This document shows positions 7,755-16,243 of a DNA stretch of 64,000 nucleotides, one piece after another. The notes under the pieces are model-generated. The model worked only from the letters and a program-made list of their open reading frames with translations, did no database searches and had not been told where the DNA came from. The translations under genes were made by a program, and so were the position numbers. This stretch comes from Chthonomonas calidirosea T49 (GTDB lineage: Bacteria; Armatimonadota; Chthonomonadetes; Chthonomonadales; Chthonomonadaceae), in assembly GCF_000427095.1 (NCBI RefSeq), contig NC_021487.1, positions 186,001 to 250,000 on the forward strand, read 5' to 3'. How positions within the stretch are numbered: position 1 is the stretch's first letter; each line of letters opens with the position of its first letter.

Positions 7755-8240
7755 TTAGCCTCGTAACAGGGAGCGTTGTATCTTTTTTACGATATCTGTT
7801 GTTGAATGCTCGGCCACCAGCGGTATCGTTAGAACCTTTCCCCCGAAGCGGTGCACCACCGCTGCTTCCGGGATGGTTTCTAGGCGGTAGTCTCCACCTT
7901 TTACATGGATATCGGGCCGCAACTGTTCTAGAAGCGCTTCTGGGGTCGGCTCGTCGAACAGGGTTACATAATCTACGCAGGCAAGCGCAGCAAGAATTTC
8001 TGCACGCTCCTCTTGGGGTACGATGGGGCGGTCGGGGCCTTTGAGGCGCTTGGTACCGGCATCGGTGTTGACACCGACGACAAGCAGATCGCCGAGCTGT
8101 TTAGCGGCCTGAAGATAGCGCACGTGCCCGATGTGGAGAATATCGAAGACGCCGTTGGTGGTAACAAGGGTTTTCCCCTCGCCACGAAGAGTGGAAAGAA
8201 TTTCGGCAAGGCGATGGTAGTCTGGAATGAACTGCCCCAT
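7755..8240 (-). CDS. D-glycero-beta-D-manno-heptose 1-phosphate adenylyltransferase (RfaE2-type)
   Basis: A 161-residue cytidylyltransferase-fold enzyme corresponding to the C-terminal domain of HldE. It opens with T-T-N-G-V-F-D-I-L-H-I-G-H, whose nucleotide-binding H-I-G-H is at 36-39, and later has V-K-G-G-D-Y and the E-H-S-T-T-D-I-V segment typical of RfaE2. It is a stand-alone domain without the kinase half. It normally activates heptose 1-phosphate with ATP for lipopolysaccharide core or S-layer glycan. It starts 2 nt after the rfbB stop, so the genes are tightly linked. Other family members activate different sugar or alcohol phosphates, so the substrate is probable, not certain. Confidence 0.85.
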   Translation of the reverse strand: MGQFIPDYHRLAEILSTLRGEGKTLVTTNGVFDILHIGHVRYLQAAKQLGDLLVVGVNTDAGTKRLKGPDRPIVPQEERAEILAALACVDYVTLFDEPTPEALLEQLRPDIHVKGGDYRLETIPEAAVVHRFGGKVLTIPLVAEHSTTDIVKKIQRSLLRG

Positions 8241-8242
8241 GG

Positions 8243-9298
8243 TTAGAGATCTTCTCCTAAGTAGGGGCCGTAAAATCGGCTAATGAAGTCTTGGTAGTCT
8301 GGGCGGGAGACGATGGGGCGCCACCAGCTTTCGTTCTCAACGTACCACCGAATGGTCTGCTGTAACGCTTCGCGGAAGGGGTGAGAGGGCCGCCATCCGA
8401 GGGAACGAATTTTCTCGGTGCTTAGGCTATAACGATGGTCGTGAGCCTTCCCCCGCGGGTCGGGGATGGTGCGCACGAGTGTGTCGGGCTTGCCTAACGT
8501 CTCTAGCAACAGGCGCACGATCTCCTTGTTGGAGTGCTCCTCGTTGCAACCGATGTTGTAGATCTCGCCTACGACACCATGGTGAAGCACGAAGTCTATG
8601 CCGCTGCAGTGATCCATTACGTAGACCCAATCGCGCACTTGCGACCCGTCGCCGTAGAGAGGTACTTTCTTGTTATCTATAAGGCGGGTAATGAAGAAAG
8701 GCAACAGCTTTTCGGGATACTGAAATGGGCCGAAGTTGTTGCCGCAGCGAGTAATCAGCACCGGAGTACCGTAGGCAATGTGATGCGCGCGCGCCTGCAG
8801 TTCGCCGCCGGCTTTGCTGGCCGAGTAGGGGGTGTTGGGCAGAAGAGGGCTTTCCTCTGTGAAGCAGCCTGAAGAGATCGTGCCGCACACCTCATCGGTG
8901 GAGATATGGACCATACGCTCCACATGATGACGTCGGGCCGCATCGAGCAGCACGAACACTCCATATACATCGGTTTGAATGAAGCTACCAGGGTCAAGCA
9001 GGGAGCGGTCGTTGTGACTCTCGGCAGCGAAGTTGACAATGTAGTTCACCTGCTCGGCTTCTAGGATGCCGCGTACAACTGTTTCGTCCTGTATTTTGCC
9101 GGGATAGAAGCGGAAACGAGCCTCGTTGGCTGGGTTTTGTTGGATGTCGGCGAGGGTGGAGAGGTTGCCGGCATAAGTGAGGGCATCTAGCACCACGACA
9201 CGGTAGTTAGGATGGTGCTGTAGCATATAGCGGCAGAAGTTGCTGCCGATAAAGCCGGCCCCACCAGTCACTAAAACCGTTTTGGTATCGTTCGTCAT
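8243..9298 (-). CDS. rfbB: dTDP-glucose 4,6-dehydratase
   Basis: A 351-residue NAD-dependent extended SDR, the usual RmlB length. It converts dTDP-glucose to dTDP-4-keto-6-deoxyglucose. The T-G-G-A-G-F-I-G loop is at 11-18, the catalytic S-T-D-E-V at 133-137 (Thr, Asp, Glu), and the Y-S-A-S-K pair is Y158 and K162. The family usually has Tyr after S-T-D-E-V; here it is Cys, a small oddity unlikely to abolish activity. Its ATG overlaps the stop of the cupin gene by 4 nt. Together with the cupin and rfbD it would give dTDP-L-rhamnose or a related deoxysugar. Confidence 0.93.
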   Translation of the reverse strand: MTNDTKTVLVTGGAGFIGSNFCRYMLQHHPNYRVVVLDALTYAGNLSTLADIQQNPANEARFRFYPGKIQDETVVRGILEAEQVNYIVNFAAESHNDRSLLDPGSFIQTDVYGVFVLLDAARRHHVERMVHISTDEVCGTISSGCFTEESPLLPNTPYSASKAGGELQARAHHIAYGTPVLITRCGNNFGPFQYPEKLLPFFITRLIDNKKVPLYGDGSQVRDWVYVMDHCSGIDFVLHHGVVGEIYNIGCNEEHSNKEIVRLLLETLGKPDTLVRTIPDPRGKAHDHRYSLSTEKIRSLGWRPSHPFREALQQTIRWYVENESWWRPIVSRPDYQDFISRFYGPYLGEDL

Positions 9299-9744
9299 GA
9301 CAGCCTAAACTCCGAGTCGATCTCCTCGTGGCGTATCTCATCTACCGGCTCTTTACGCCCCCAGCCCGCATAGAGGCGATCGGGGAAGTTGAGCACGAAG
9401 GCGTCGGTCTCCCCAATGTTACGATAGGCGTGCACCACTCCGGGAGGAACCAGCAGAAAAATAGGGTTTTCCTCACCGGCAAGAATAACCTGTTTGACGC
9501 GCTCTTTGCCAGGCCTATTTTCCCATAGGGTGATCTCGAAGCGTCCAGAGAGAAATGCGAAGCCGTCGGTCTGGTAGCGATGTTCATGAGGGCCTCGTGC
9601 CACTCCGGGGTGGGTAAGGGAGATGTAGGCCATGGCGGGGCGAAACGCCTCCGGCAGCTCGTCATCTCGAAATAGCTCGATGAGCCAACCACGAGCATCT
9701 GTATGACGTTTTAGCGGGCGAAGGATCACCCCCTCAATATCCAT
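9295..9744 (-). CDS. RmlC-like cupin, dTDP-4-dehydrorhamnose 3,5-epimerase family
   Basis: A 149-residue single-domain cupin, first gene of the glycan operon, preceded by an AAGGAG ribosome site. The start D-x-x-G-V-I-L-R-P-L-K-x-x-x-D-x-R-G-W-L-I-E resembles the opening of RmlC proteins, and the P-P-G-V-V-H-A-Y-R-N segment is the second cupin motif. It is about 30 residues shorter than classical RmlC and lacks the canonical M-H-F-Q catalytic histidine context, showing instead P-H-E-H-R-Y. It may be a true 3,5-epimerase of the short subgroup or a 3,4-ketoisomerase-like relative (FdtA/WxcM type). Position beside rfbB and rfbD favours a role in deoxysugar synthesis. Confidence 0.75.
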   Translation of the reverse strand: MDIEGVILRPLKRHTDARGWLIELFRDDELPEAFRPAMAYISLTHPGVARGPHEHRYQTDGFAFLSGRFEITLWENRPGKERVKQVILAGEENPIFLLVPPGVVHAYRNIGETDAFVLNFPDRLYAGWGRKEPVDEIRHEEIDSEFRLS

Positions 9745-9975
9745 AAATCGCTCCTTTTAAATCCATATTTAAGAACGCTATTATTGTAGCAGCTTGCGCC
9801 GTGGCTTTGTTAAATGCAGAAGGCCTTGTGCTGCACCGGTCGACGGCTCATAGGGTGCTACATAACCAGCGGCTCGAAGTGCTAGTTGTTCTTTAGGCGT
9901 GATATTTTCAGTTTATGTCGTTCCTGCAAAAGCGTCGGATAAGGAACGCAAACACTGTCAATGCGGGAAACGCTC

Positions 9976-12900
9976 CTATTTCCACTGAACGCGAATGGCG
10001 ATGCCGTCGGGATCATTTGGATAGGTGAGCAGGAGGGTATCGCCGCTATCTAACACTTGAATGGGAATCGGATCTCCGTAGAGGTCAATGGCCTTTACAC
10101 CGAGCAGAGGACGATTTGCCGTGGCTATGCGCGCAAATCCTTGGGTACCCGCTGGGCCAGCAACAAGGAAGCCGAGTTGATGAGCAACGGTGGACTCTGC
10201 AAGCAGCCGTCCATTGGTAAACAGCAAAGCGGGTGTGCCGGAGGAGGGAACAGCTAAGAGCAAGGCGGCGGTATGAGGGGGAATAACGCGGTCTTGGCGC
10301 ACTTCGAGGGATAAAGAAAAGAGGTCTAGAGAGCGACCTGGAAGCATATAGGAGTCGTTGAAGGTGCGGATCGCATAGATCGGTCCGTAGTGGCGAACCA
10401 GGTAACTGTGCTCGGGCAGGGAGAGACGTGCGTGGTAGGCAGCGACTTCGAGAAGCGCCCGTAAGAGAGAGGCGCTTAGTTCGTTGGCAGCGAAATAGTG
10501 AGGGGATAGCCCAACCTGCAGAACGATCCCGTTATTGACATGGGCTATCCAGATGGGGCTGGTGCCGTTACGTAGTAGGTAGAGGGGCTGAACGATCCCC
10601 TTTTGCGCTTCGGTTGGCAGAGAGTAGGAGGTGATAGTACAATCGTAGGGAGGATGAAAACGGGGGAAGAACCGAGTGAGATCGCCTTCTTGACTGGCAG
10701 ATAGCAAGCCTCGTGCATAGTCTGGGGTGGCGGGACCGGCGGCAATTTGAATAGGGCCCTCGCAGTCTACAAGTAGCTCGATAGGCTGGTTGGTCGGCAG
10801 ATGATCGAACTGATATGTCCACGAGGCGTTTGAAGAAGCGATGCGACCGGTGGGGGCGATGTCGGAGCCATGATTGTATACGAGAAAATAGCTCTCTACC
10901 TCGCTGCCGGCGAGAAAGGCGGCCACAACTTTACTGCCCACACGCAGCTCGATAGTGTGTACAAGGGCAGGCCGATTTACGGTGTTGCTAGGGTTTGTGA
11001 AGCGCACCGCGACGCTCCCATCCGCGCTGAGATAGGGAGTAAGGTTGAGTGTGCGGACGACGCGAGGGTTATCGGCAGGATAGGTGACGATAGAAGTAAG
11101 GGCAGAGGCTTCTTGTGGGGGAGATACGACGGAGGAAGCGCCAACGGGAAGACCGAGCCGGTGCCACAGATAGGCGATGGGGGTTTCGAAGCCAGCTTGG
11201 TGCCACCAGGTATCCGTGATGTCGTTATAGGCGTTGGAGCCGCCGACCACAACCAATACACCGCCAGCCTGTACCCAGTTCGCGAGGGCGTCCATGGTGG
11301 CAGAGCCGATGGGTTTTTGAGGATCGCAGGTAAGAATTAAGACTTTATACGGGGTGAGATAGCCGGGATCAACACATCGCTCTAACGAGACGAGCGCACA
11401 GGGAATACCTTGAGAGAGGATGGGCAAGGCAAGTGCGTAGAGGTCATCTAAAGCGCTGGCCGCATTGCTCTGATAGGTTATGCTATCTCCTACAAGTAGC
11501 CCAATAGGCGATAGGTTGTCTTGGGCAGCTGGATAGTTGCCGACCCCATTAAGAACCGACAGAATATTGAGCAGTTCTTGAAGGTTAGATATTGAGGTGG
11601 TTGGGGAGGTTGAAGAGTAGATCGAAAAGGCTTGTGGGGATGCAGCCAGCAGTGCGGCAACTATCTGCTGTTCCAAAAGGTCGGTGGCTTCGCCTTGCGA
11701 AAGCGTTTTGTTGTCAGCGGAGGGCACTAGCAGGGGAAAACGGGGAGTTGTGCGAAGGCCACGCGTTAGCTCTTGAAGCCACGATGCGATGAGGTAGGCG
11801 TTATAGAACGGATCGGGGCGTCTATCACCTGCAAGCCATATGGGGTGAAGCAATGTGGTTAAATTCGGCTGGGCAGCGATCGCATCGTAGGGCGCTTTGT
11901 GGAGAATTTGCCACCAGGGAACGATCTCGTTCTGAAGGAGAGCTGTTAGCGGATCGGGTACCAATAAGAGGCTTTGAGGATGGGTTTGGGCTTTTAGCTG
12001 TTGCAGAAGGGCTGCATGAAAATCGGCATCGAGCTGTGCCATGAGCTCGGAAGTGCGGTAGCGCGCGGCGGTATTAGCGGTGGGCGGCTGCCAAGGTACA
12101 TGATAGCTTTGCTGCCAGGCGGTTTGGAAGGGTGAGGAGAAGGCGGCATCAGCAAGGTAGGGTAGTGCCTGCACGGAGACTCCGTTAAGGGGTTGAGAGG
12201 CTAGCAGAGAAAGATTTGGCGTAAGAGAGGCCAGGTTAGAGGGCATGGGCTCGAGAAGAGGAAGATGGTTAAGAAGAATAGGATGCCCGTCGGCCCCTGT
12301 TTGCGCCAAATTGGGATGTGTCTGAAGATATTGGGGGGCAAGATTGGTTGGAAGGGAAGCAAAGACGGTGAAATTACGCGATTGCCATGCGCGGATAGCC
12401 GTAGACGAAAGGTTGGTCAAGGGTAGCTGCGCCGTGCTCACTGGCAGCTCGGTTTGCGGCGTCGGCAGTCCAGAGGTATCCCAAAGCAGATCGGTTTGGT
12501 GTTCCTTCCACGGGAACTTGAGAGCTTGTAGGGTATTCACACCAGAAAGCCAGTGAAGTACCCCTATGGGAAGATGAGAACTCGCATCGCAAACGGGTTG
12601 TTCGTGTAAGACGAGCTGTTGAATCGTAAACGAGCCCACCTTTGCCCCCAGTCGTACACGCAGCCTGTCGGCAAACGGCCAAGAGGGTGGAATTTGGCAC
12701 AGCACGGTTTGTGTGCCGTCTGGTTCGGTTTGGAGCCGAAAAGGCAACGGTTTATTGTGCATGTCGAGCACGGCAATTCGAGGCAGGGCGGAGTCGGCAG
12801 ACAGTGTAAGGTTCAGTTCAAAAAGAGCGCCTGCCGATGTTGGAAAGGCATAGAGGACATAACTACCAACGGGAACTGTGCGTGCCTGCCCACGGACGGT

Positions 12901-13047
12901 GCTGCCGATGTTTTTTAGCAGGTAGCGGGCTTCAATAACGGTGTTGGGCGTAATGGTTATTGGGTAAAAGGTTTGTTCTGCAAAGGCAGAGCAGGCCGCC
13001 AAAAAACAAACAAAACAGCCTAATACGACATACAGGTGTGACTTCAT
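9976..13047 (-). CDS. Large secreted protein with glycoside-hydrolase-42-like middle domain
   Basis: A 1023-residue exported protein. The N-terminus has a signal sequence, with L-A-A-C at 16-19 that could be a lipobox and A-F-A at 21-23 that could be a signal-peptidase-I site. Residues about 30-150 look like a beta-rich carbohydrate-binding-type domain and about 160-500 may be a divergent TIM barrel. Residues about 510-620 resemble the class-I-glutamine-amidotransferase-like domain of GH42 enzymes (I-G-L-L-V-G-D, later V-L-I-L-T and A-G-G-V-L-V-V-V-G-G). No clear catalytic pair of glutamates was found, so enzymatic activity is uncertain. It begins 15 nt after the beta-helix protein gene, so the two are likely co-expressed on extracellular glycans. 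Confidence 0.55.
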   Translation of the reverse strand: MKSHLYVVLGCFVCFLAACSAFAEQTFYPITITPNTVIEARYLLKNIGSTVRGQARTVPVGSYVLYAFPTSAGALFELNLTLSADSALPRIAVLDMHNKPLPFRLQTEPDGTQTVLCQIPPSWPFADRLRVRLGAKVGSFTIQQLVLHEQPVCDASSHLPIGVLHWLSGVNTLQALKFPWKEHQTDLLWDTSGLPTPQTELPVSTAQLPLTNLSSTAIRAWQSRNFTVFASLPTNLAPQYLQTHPNLAQTGADGHPILLNHLPLLEPMPSNLASLTPNLSLLASQPLNGVSVQALPYLADAAFSSPFQTAWQQSYHVPWQPPTANTAARYRTSELMAQLDADFHAALLQQLKAQTHPQSLLLVPDPLTALLQNEIVPWWQILHKAPYDAIAAQPNLTTLLHPIWLAGDRRPDPFYNAYLIASWLQELTRGLRTTPRFPLLVPSADNKTLSQGEATDLLEQQIVAALLAASPQAFSIYSSTSPTTSISNLQELLNILSVLNGVGNYPAAQDNLSPIGLLVGDSITYQSNAASALDDLYALALPILSQGIPCALVSLERCVDPGYLTPYKVLILTCDPQKPIGSATMDALANWVQAGGVLVVVGGSNAYNDITDTWWHQAGFETPIAYLWHRLGLPVGASSVVSPPQEASALTSIVTYPADNPRVVRTLNLTPYLSADGSVAVRFTNPSNTVNRPALVHTIELRVGSKVVAAFLAGSEVESYFLVYNHGSDIAPTGRIASSNASWTYQFDHLPTNQPIELLVDCEGPIQIAAGPATPDYARGLLSASQEGDLTRFFPRFHPPYDCTITSYSLPTEAQKGIVQPLYLLRNGTSPIWIAHVNNGIVLQVGLSPHYFAANELSASLLRALLEVAAYHARLSLPEHSYLVRHYGPIYAIRTFNDSYMLPGRSLDLFSLSLEVRQDRVIPPHTAALLLAVPSSGTPALLFTNGRLLAESTVAHQLGFLVAGPAGTQGFARIATANRPLLGVKAIDLYGDPIPIQVLDSGDTLLLTYPNDPDGIAIRVQWK

Positions 13048-13062
13048 AACAGAATTTTACCC

Positions 13063-15192
13063 CTATCTGCTAGATGTAAAACCTTTCGGCCCTATCTGGT
13101 TGAAGGGAATGGGACGAAAGCCCATACGTAGTGCAGGGGAATGAGCGAGAAGTTCAAAGCCACTTTTTTCGGGAGCCTGCGGGGTTAAAAAGCCAGGATC
13201 GGTGGTCACCAAATTGTCTTTAACGGTGACGATACGGTCGTTCATGCCATCGAGCCATCGTATCCAGGTTCCACCGACACAGATGTTATGGACGATCTCA
13301 TTGTATTTCGGTACCGCTGGGTCGTCCTGAAGGATATTGGCCAGGTGTGGGTAGGCGATGCTGTAGGGAGGCTGGTTGTAGTGAACGGCCTCTAAGCGCG
13401 AGATGAGAACCGGGTCTTTACCGTTGAACCAGTCCTTCGCCCAGCTGAGGCCGCGTGCATCTACATGGACGGCAGGGTCGCAGTAGAGAAAGAGATTGTT
13501 CTCCACGCTGTTGTCACGGCCACCGCCGATCATCACGGCACAGCCAGCATGGAAGAAAATATTGCCGTAGACGGTGGTGCCGCTGGCGCAGTCATCGAGA
13601 TAGACCGATTGAACCCCCTCGAAAGCGTTTGCCCGTTGGATATGGGGTTCAATATTATGAAAGTAGTTATAACGAACTGTGTTTCCCCTCATGCTTAGGT
13701 CACGGCCCATATAGAAGGCGCCGGCGTCTCCAGTATCGAGGCAGACATCGTGAATATCGTTGAACTCTATGAGGTGGTTATTGCCGGAAAGGAGGATAGC
13801 ATTATGCGGGGCATTATAGATGGCATTATAGGCTATGAGATTGCCAACCCCATCTATATTAACGCCGGCTCGATAGGTAAAGTCCCATCGGTTATAGTCG
13901 TGGATGGTGCATCCGATCACAAAGTTGCCGCCTGGAGTGAGGGTTTGACGGTCACCGCCGCCTAGGAACACACCTCCGCTGCCGGTGTTGTAGATGGCGC
14001 ACTCTTCAATACCGTTATGAGACCCGCTTTGGCGATTCAGCAAGGTGTTAGCATAGATAGCGTTTTGATAGTTCTGTGTATCATCCCCAATACTCACGGC
14101 ATACTCTCCGAGGTTGCGAAGGGTGCAGTGGATGAGAAGGTTGTGGTCTCCACCCACTATCTGCACGCCGCAGCCGCGTCCGCACTCGATGGTAAGCCCG
14201 TCGAGGATGATGTGGGAGGCATCGGATAGGGTGATGAGGGGAGTTTGAAGAATCGATACCTCGGTATCCCCTTCGCGGATCGGGGCTGGAGGCCAAAAAT
14301 AGAGAAGACCGGTATTTCTATCGAGATAGTATTCGCCTGGTGCAGCAAGCTCTTCGAGGACGTTCAATGCGTACCATCGTGAACCCACCTGATAACCGTA
14401 AACGCCGTGCGGTGGAACGGTGTGGATGAGATGCTGCGCTGTATCAATGGAGGCGATCTTTTCGTAGCTATCGGCCCAGTCAAAGGTCCAGTAACCGTGT
14501 ACCCAAATATCCTGATCGTTGCGCCAGCGTGATGGCTCGTTACCTGCATAACCAAACTCACCACCTTGGGGGCCGGCCGGAGTGGAAGTAATTGTAGCAT
14601 AGCCATGTAAGGGCCAGCGCGCGAGCTGCATTGGCTCTCCGCGAAAGAAGAGCTCTAACGGAGTAGGAACGATGGGCAGTCCAAAACCACGTCGAGTAAG
14701 CTGCCCAAAATCCTGGATGCCTTGGCTGCGCAGATCGCACTGGAGCACATGGTCGCGTGCTGCTGCTGGCAGGCGTTCGAGAATGTGGGGATCGGTTATC
14801 GGTTGCCAACGCGAGATAAGCTTCCCACCGGTAATGGAAACCGTTTGATGGTGCCATGCGGCGTAGCGAACGGGGGCTTGGGCGGTGCCTCCGTCTTCAC
14901 GCGTGAGGGTGAGAGGCTGACGGAGCTCATAGCGTCCTCCTTCTATCCATACCGTGATGCCTTCTTTTAAGGAGGGGTGTTGACGTTTGAAAGCACGTAC
15001 TGCCTGTTGCGCTTTGAAGAGAGTGGCAAAAGGCCCGTCGGTGCGGGTGCGATTGGGGGAAGGAAAGCGCCCTGACCAGGCATCGTTGCCATTGGGTGAC
15101 ACGTAGAAGTTCATCGTTGCAAAGCAGTGCATGGAAGTAAGCATAAGCAAGAGGCTGAAACTGCCGAAAGGAAGCGTTTTCCAAATAGCCAT
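13063..15192 (-). CDS. Secreted right-handed parallel beta-helix protein
   Basis: A 709-residue exported protein with an N-terminal signal (about 1-25), then the motif F-Y-V-S-P-N-G-N-D-A-W-S-G that opens many GH141- or polysaccharide-lyase-like beta-helix enzymes. Residues about 330-650 carry successive N-N/H-L-I-x-x-N-x-I-x-x repeats (for example L-L-I-H-C-T-L-R-N, then I-A-Y-N-A-I-Y-N-A, then N-L-F-L-Y-C) that build the beta-helix turns. It probably cleaves or binds plant or microbial polysaccharide outside the cell. It is the first gene of a two-gene unit with the 1023-residue protein. The fold is confident; substrate and catalytic residues cannot be assigned by eye. Confidence 0.75.
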   Translation of the reverse strand: MAIWKTLPFGSFSLLLMLTSMHCFATMNFYVSPNGNDAWSGRFPSPNRTRTDGPFATLFKAQQAVRAFKRQHPSLKEGITVWIEGGRYELRQPLTLTREDGGTAQAPVRYAAWHHQTVSITGGKLISRWQPITDPHILERLPAAARDHVLQCDLRSQGIQDFGQLTRRGFGLPIVPTPLELFFRGEPMQLARWPLHGYATITSTPAGPQGGEFGYAGNEPSRWRNDQDIWVHGYWTFDWADSYEKIASIDTAQHLIHTVPPHGVYGYQVGSRWYALNVLEELAAPGEYYLDRNTGLLYFWPPAPIREGDTEVSILQTPLITLSDASHIILDGLTIECGRGCGVQIVGGDHNLLIHCTLRNLGEYAVSIGDDTQNYQNAIYANTLLNRQSGSHNGIEECAIYNTGSGGVFLGGGDRQTLTPGGNFVIGCTIHDYNRWDFTYRAGVNIDGVGNLIAYNAIYNAPHNAILLSGNNHLIEFNDIHDVCLDTGDAGAFYMGRDLSMRGNTVRYNYFHNIEPHIQRANAFEGVQSVYLDDCASGTTVYGNIFFHAGCAVMIGGGRDNSVENNLFLYCDPAVHVDARGLSWAKDWFNGKDPVLISRLEAVHYNQPPYSIAYPHLANILQDDPAVPKYNEIVHNICVGGTWIRWLDGMNDRIVTVKDNLVTTDPGFLTPQAPEKSGFELLAHSPALRMGFRPIPFNQIGPKGFTSSR

Positions 15193-15271
15193 AGGACCCT
15201 CTTACGTGGTGTTTTTATGTGGGTTCGACATCAATCAGGGGATTCCTGCTCTCCTGCTCAGCGCGTCGATA

Positions 15272-15337
15272 AACAGCAGTAGCTCATCTAGCTCGCAAAA
15301 CGGCGTTGGTACAAGCGGTACGAGCCGTATAAACTGA
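15272..15337 (+). pseudogene. Short fragment resembling the C-terminal coding end of the GspJ-like gene
   Basis: Bases 15272-15321 match 24311-24360, the Ser/Asn/Gly tail of the minor pseudopilin gene, with about 8 mismatches in 50 and only 2 in the first 33. The frame reads serine-rich then Q-N-G-V-G-T-S-G-T and stops at 15335. It lies antisense upstream of the beta-helix gene, beside the initiator tRNA. It may be a relic of a duplicated pseudopilin gene or convergent low-complexity sequence; the near-identity in the first 33 bases favours a relic. Confidence 0.4.
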
Positions 15338-15372
15338 GGAGGATGGAGAAAGTGGAGACTTAAAAATAAAGG

Positions 15373-15446
<74 letters not shown>

Positions 15447-15457
15447 ACGTCGCTTTA

Positions 15458-15487
15458 AATATGGCACAACTCAGGCGGATTTGTCAA
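15458..15487 (-). promoter_or_regulatory. Promoter of the initiator tRNA
   Basis: A perfect TTGACA (15482-15487 on the minus strand) is followed after 18 nt by CATATT (15458-15463). The predicted start lies about 4 nt before the mature tRNA end at 15446. Confidence 0.7.
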
Positions 15488-15496
15488 GAGGCTGGG

Positions 15497-16093
15497 TTAG
15501 CGGGATGGCTGTACCTGCGCGTGTGCTAAAGGGTGCGATTTAGGTGGAGCGGTTTTGGTGGATTTGGTGGGGCGGAGAAGCGTTACTCGGTAGAGAGAAC
15601 TTGGATCGGCTTTCATAACCGCCCAGTAACGTTTGATGGGACTATATTGGTTGCACCGATCGAGAAATGCCTGTGCCGATGCTGGGATGACGTAGCGCAG
15701 CGTCTGTTCGGTTTTCATATCGGTAATGGTTGCTATGCCAAAGACAGGTTGTGATGATGGGGCGGCCATTACGCGCAGTGTACCGCGACCCGGAGTGGCG
15801 ATGGTAGCCAACATAATGCCGTCGGCCACGCACGGGCAGGGCGCTTTAGGCCCCGATTGATAGGTTACTTTAACCTCTGTACGCTGAGCATGCAGGCGTT
15901 GGAGAGCATCTAAGCCAATACGAATGCCGAGGGCGATATAGGAGCCAAACGCACCGTGGACGCGTTGGCCCAGAGCGACCCATTCTTGAGGTGTTTCTGC
16001 TTGCATAGGAAGGGGTTTGCTGACAAGACCTCCACAGAGCAGCGCAGTTACGAGCGTTGGTAGAAGGCGGGTGTTCATATCCATTTTCTCCAT
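15497..16093 (-). CDS. Exported FmdE-like protein
   Basis: About 195 residues with an N-terminal signal (hydrophobic stretch about 8-25, cleavage near A-E-T). The mature part begins with H-G-A-F-G-S-Y-I-A-L-G-I-R-I-G, the counterpart of the H-G-H-x-C-P-G-x-x-L-G segment of formylmethanofuran dehydrogenase subunit E family proteins. It then has C-P-C-V-A-D-G-I-M-L-A-T, matching the family's C-x-x-D-A-I-Q strand. The first-motif cysteine is replaced, so metal binding may differ. FmdE relatives bind metals or cofactors in varied pathways; no methanofuran pathway is visible here. ATGs at 16093, 16084 and 16078 compete; GGAG lies just inside the longest frame, favouring one of the shorter starts. 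Confidence 0.65.
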   Translation of the reverse strand: MEKMDMNTRLLPTLVTALLCGGLVSKPLPMQAETPQEWVALGQRVHGAFGSYIALGIRIGLDALQRLHAQRTEVKVTYQSGPKAPCPCVADGIMLATIATPGRGTLRVMAAPSSQPVFGIATITDMKTEQTLRYVIPASAQAFLDRCNQYSPIKRYWAVMKADPSSLYRVTLLRPTKSTKTAPPKSHPLAHAQVQPSR

Positions 16094-16243
16094 TCAAAGC
16101 TTGCAAGGGAAGTCCGTAGTAGATTAACTCATTGGATGCTCTGTTGTCAACGGGTTGGGAAAGAGGTGCTGCGTAAGAGGAGCTTGTATATCTGGGGCGA
16201 GATGACCAAACAGCCAGCTCTCGCCCCACGAATGCCTACGTCC

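Noticed and set aside
13455..13965. Plus-strand frames opposite the beta-helix gene
   Set aside because: They mirror the repeated beta-helix codons and have no start signals.
16194..16227. Inverted repeat GGGGCGAGA/TCTCGCCCC after the GGDEF-EAL gene as an intrinsic terminator
   Set aside because: On the minus strand it is followed by AGATATAC and not by a T-run, and the loop is 16 nt; it may be a stability hairpin only.
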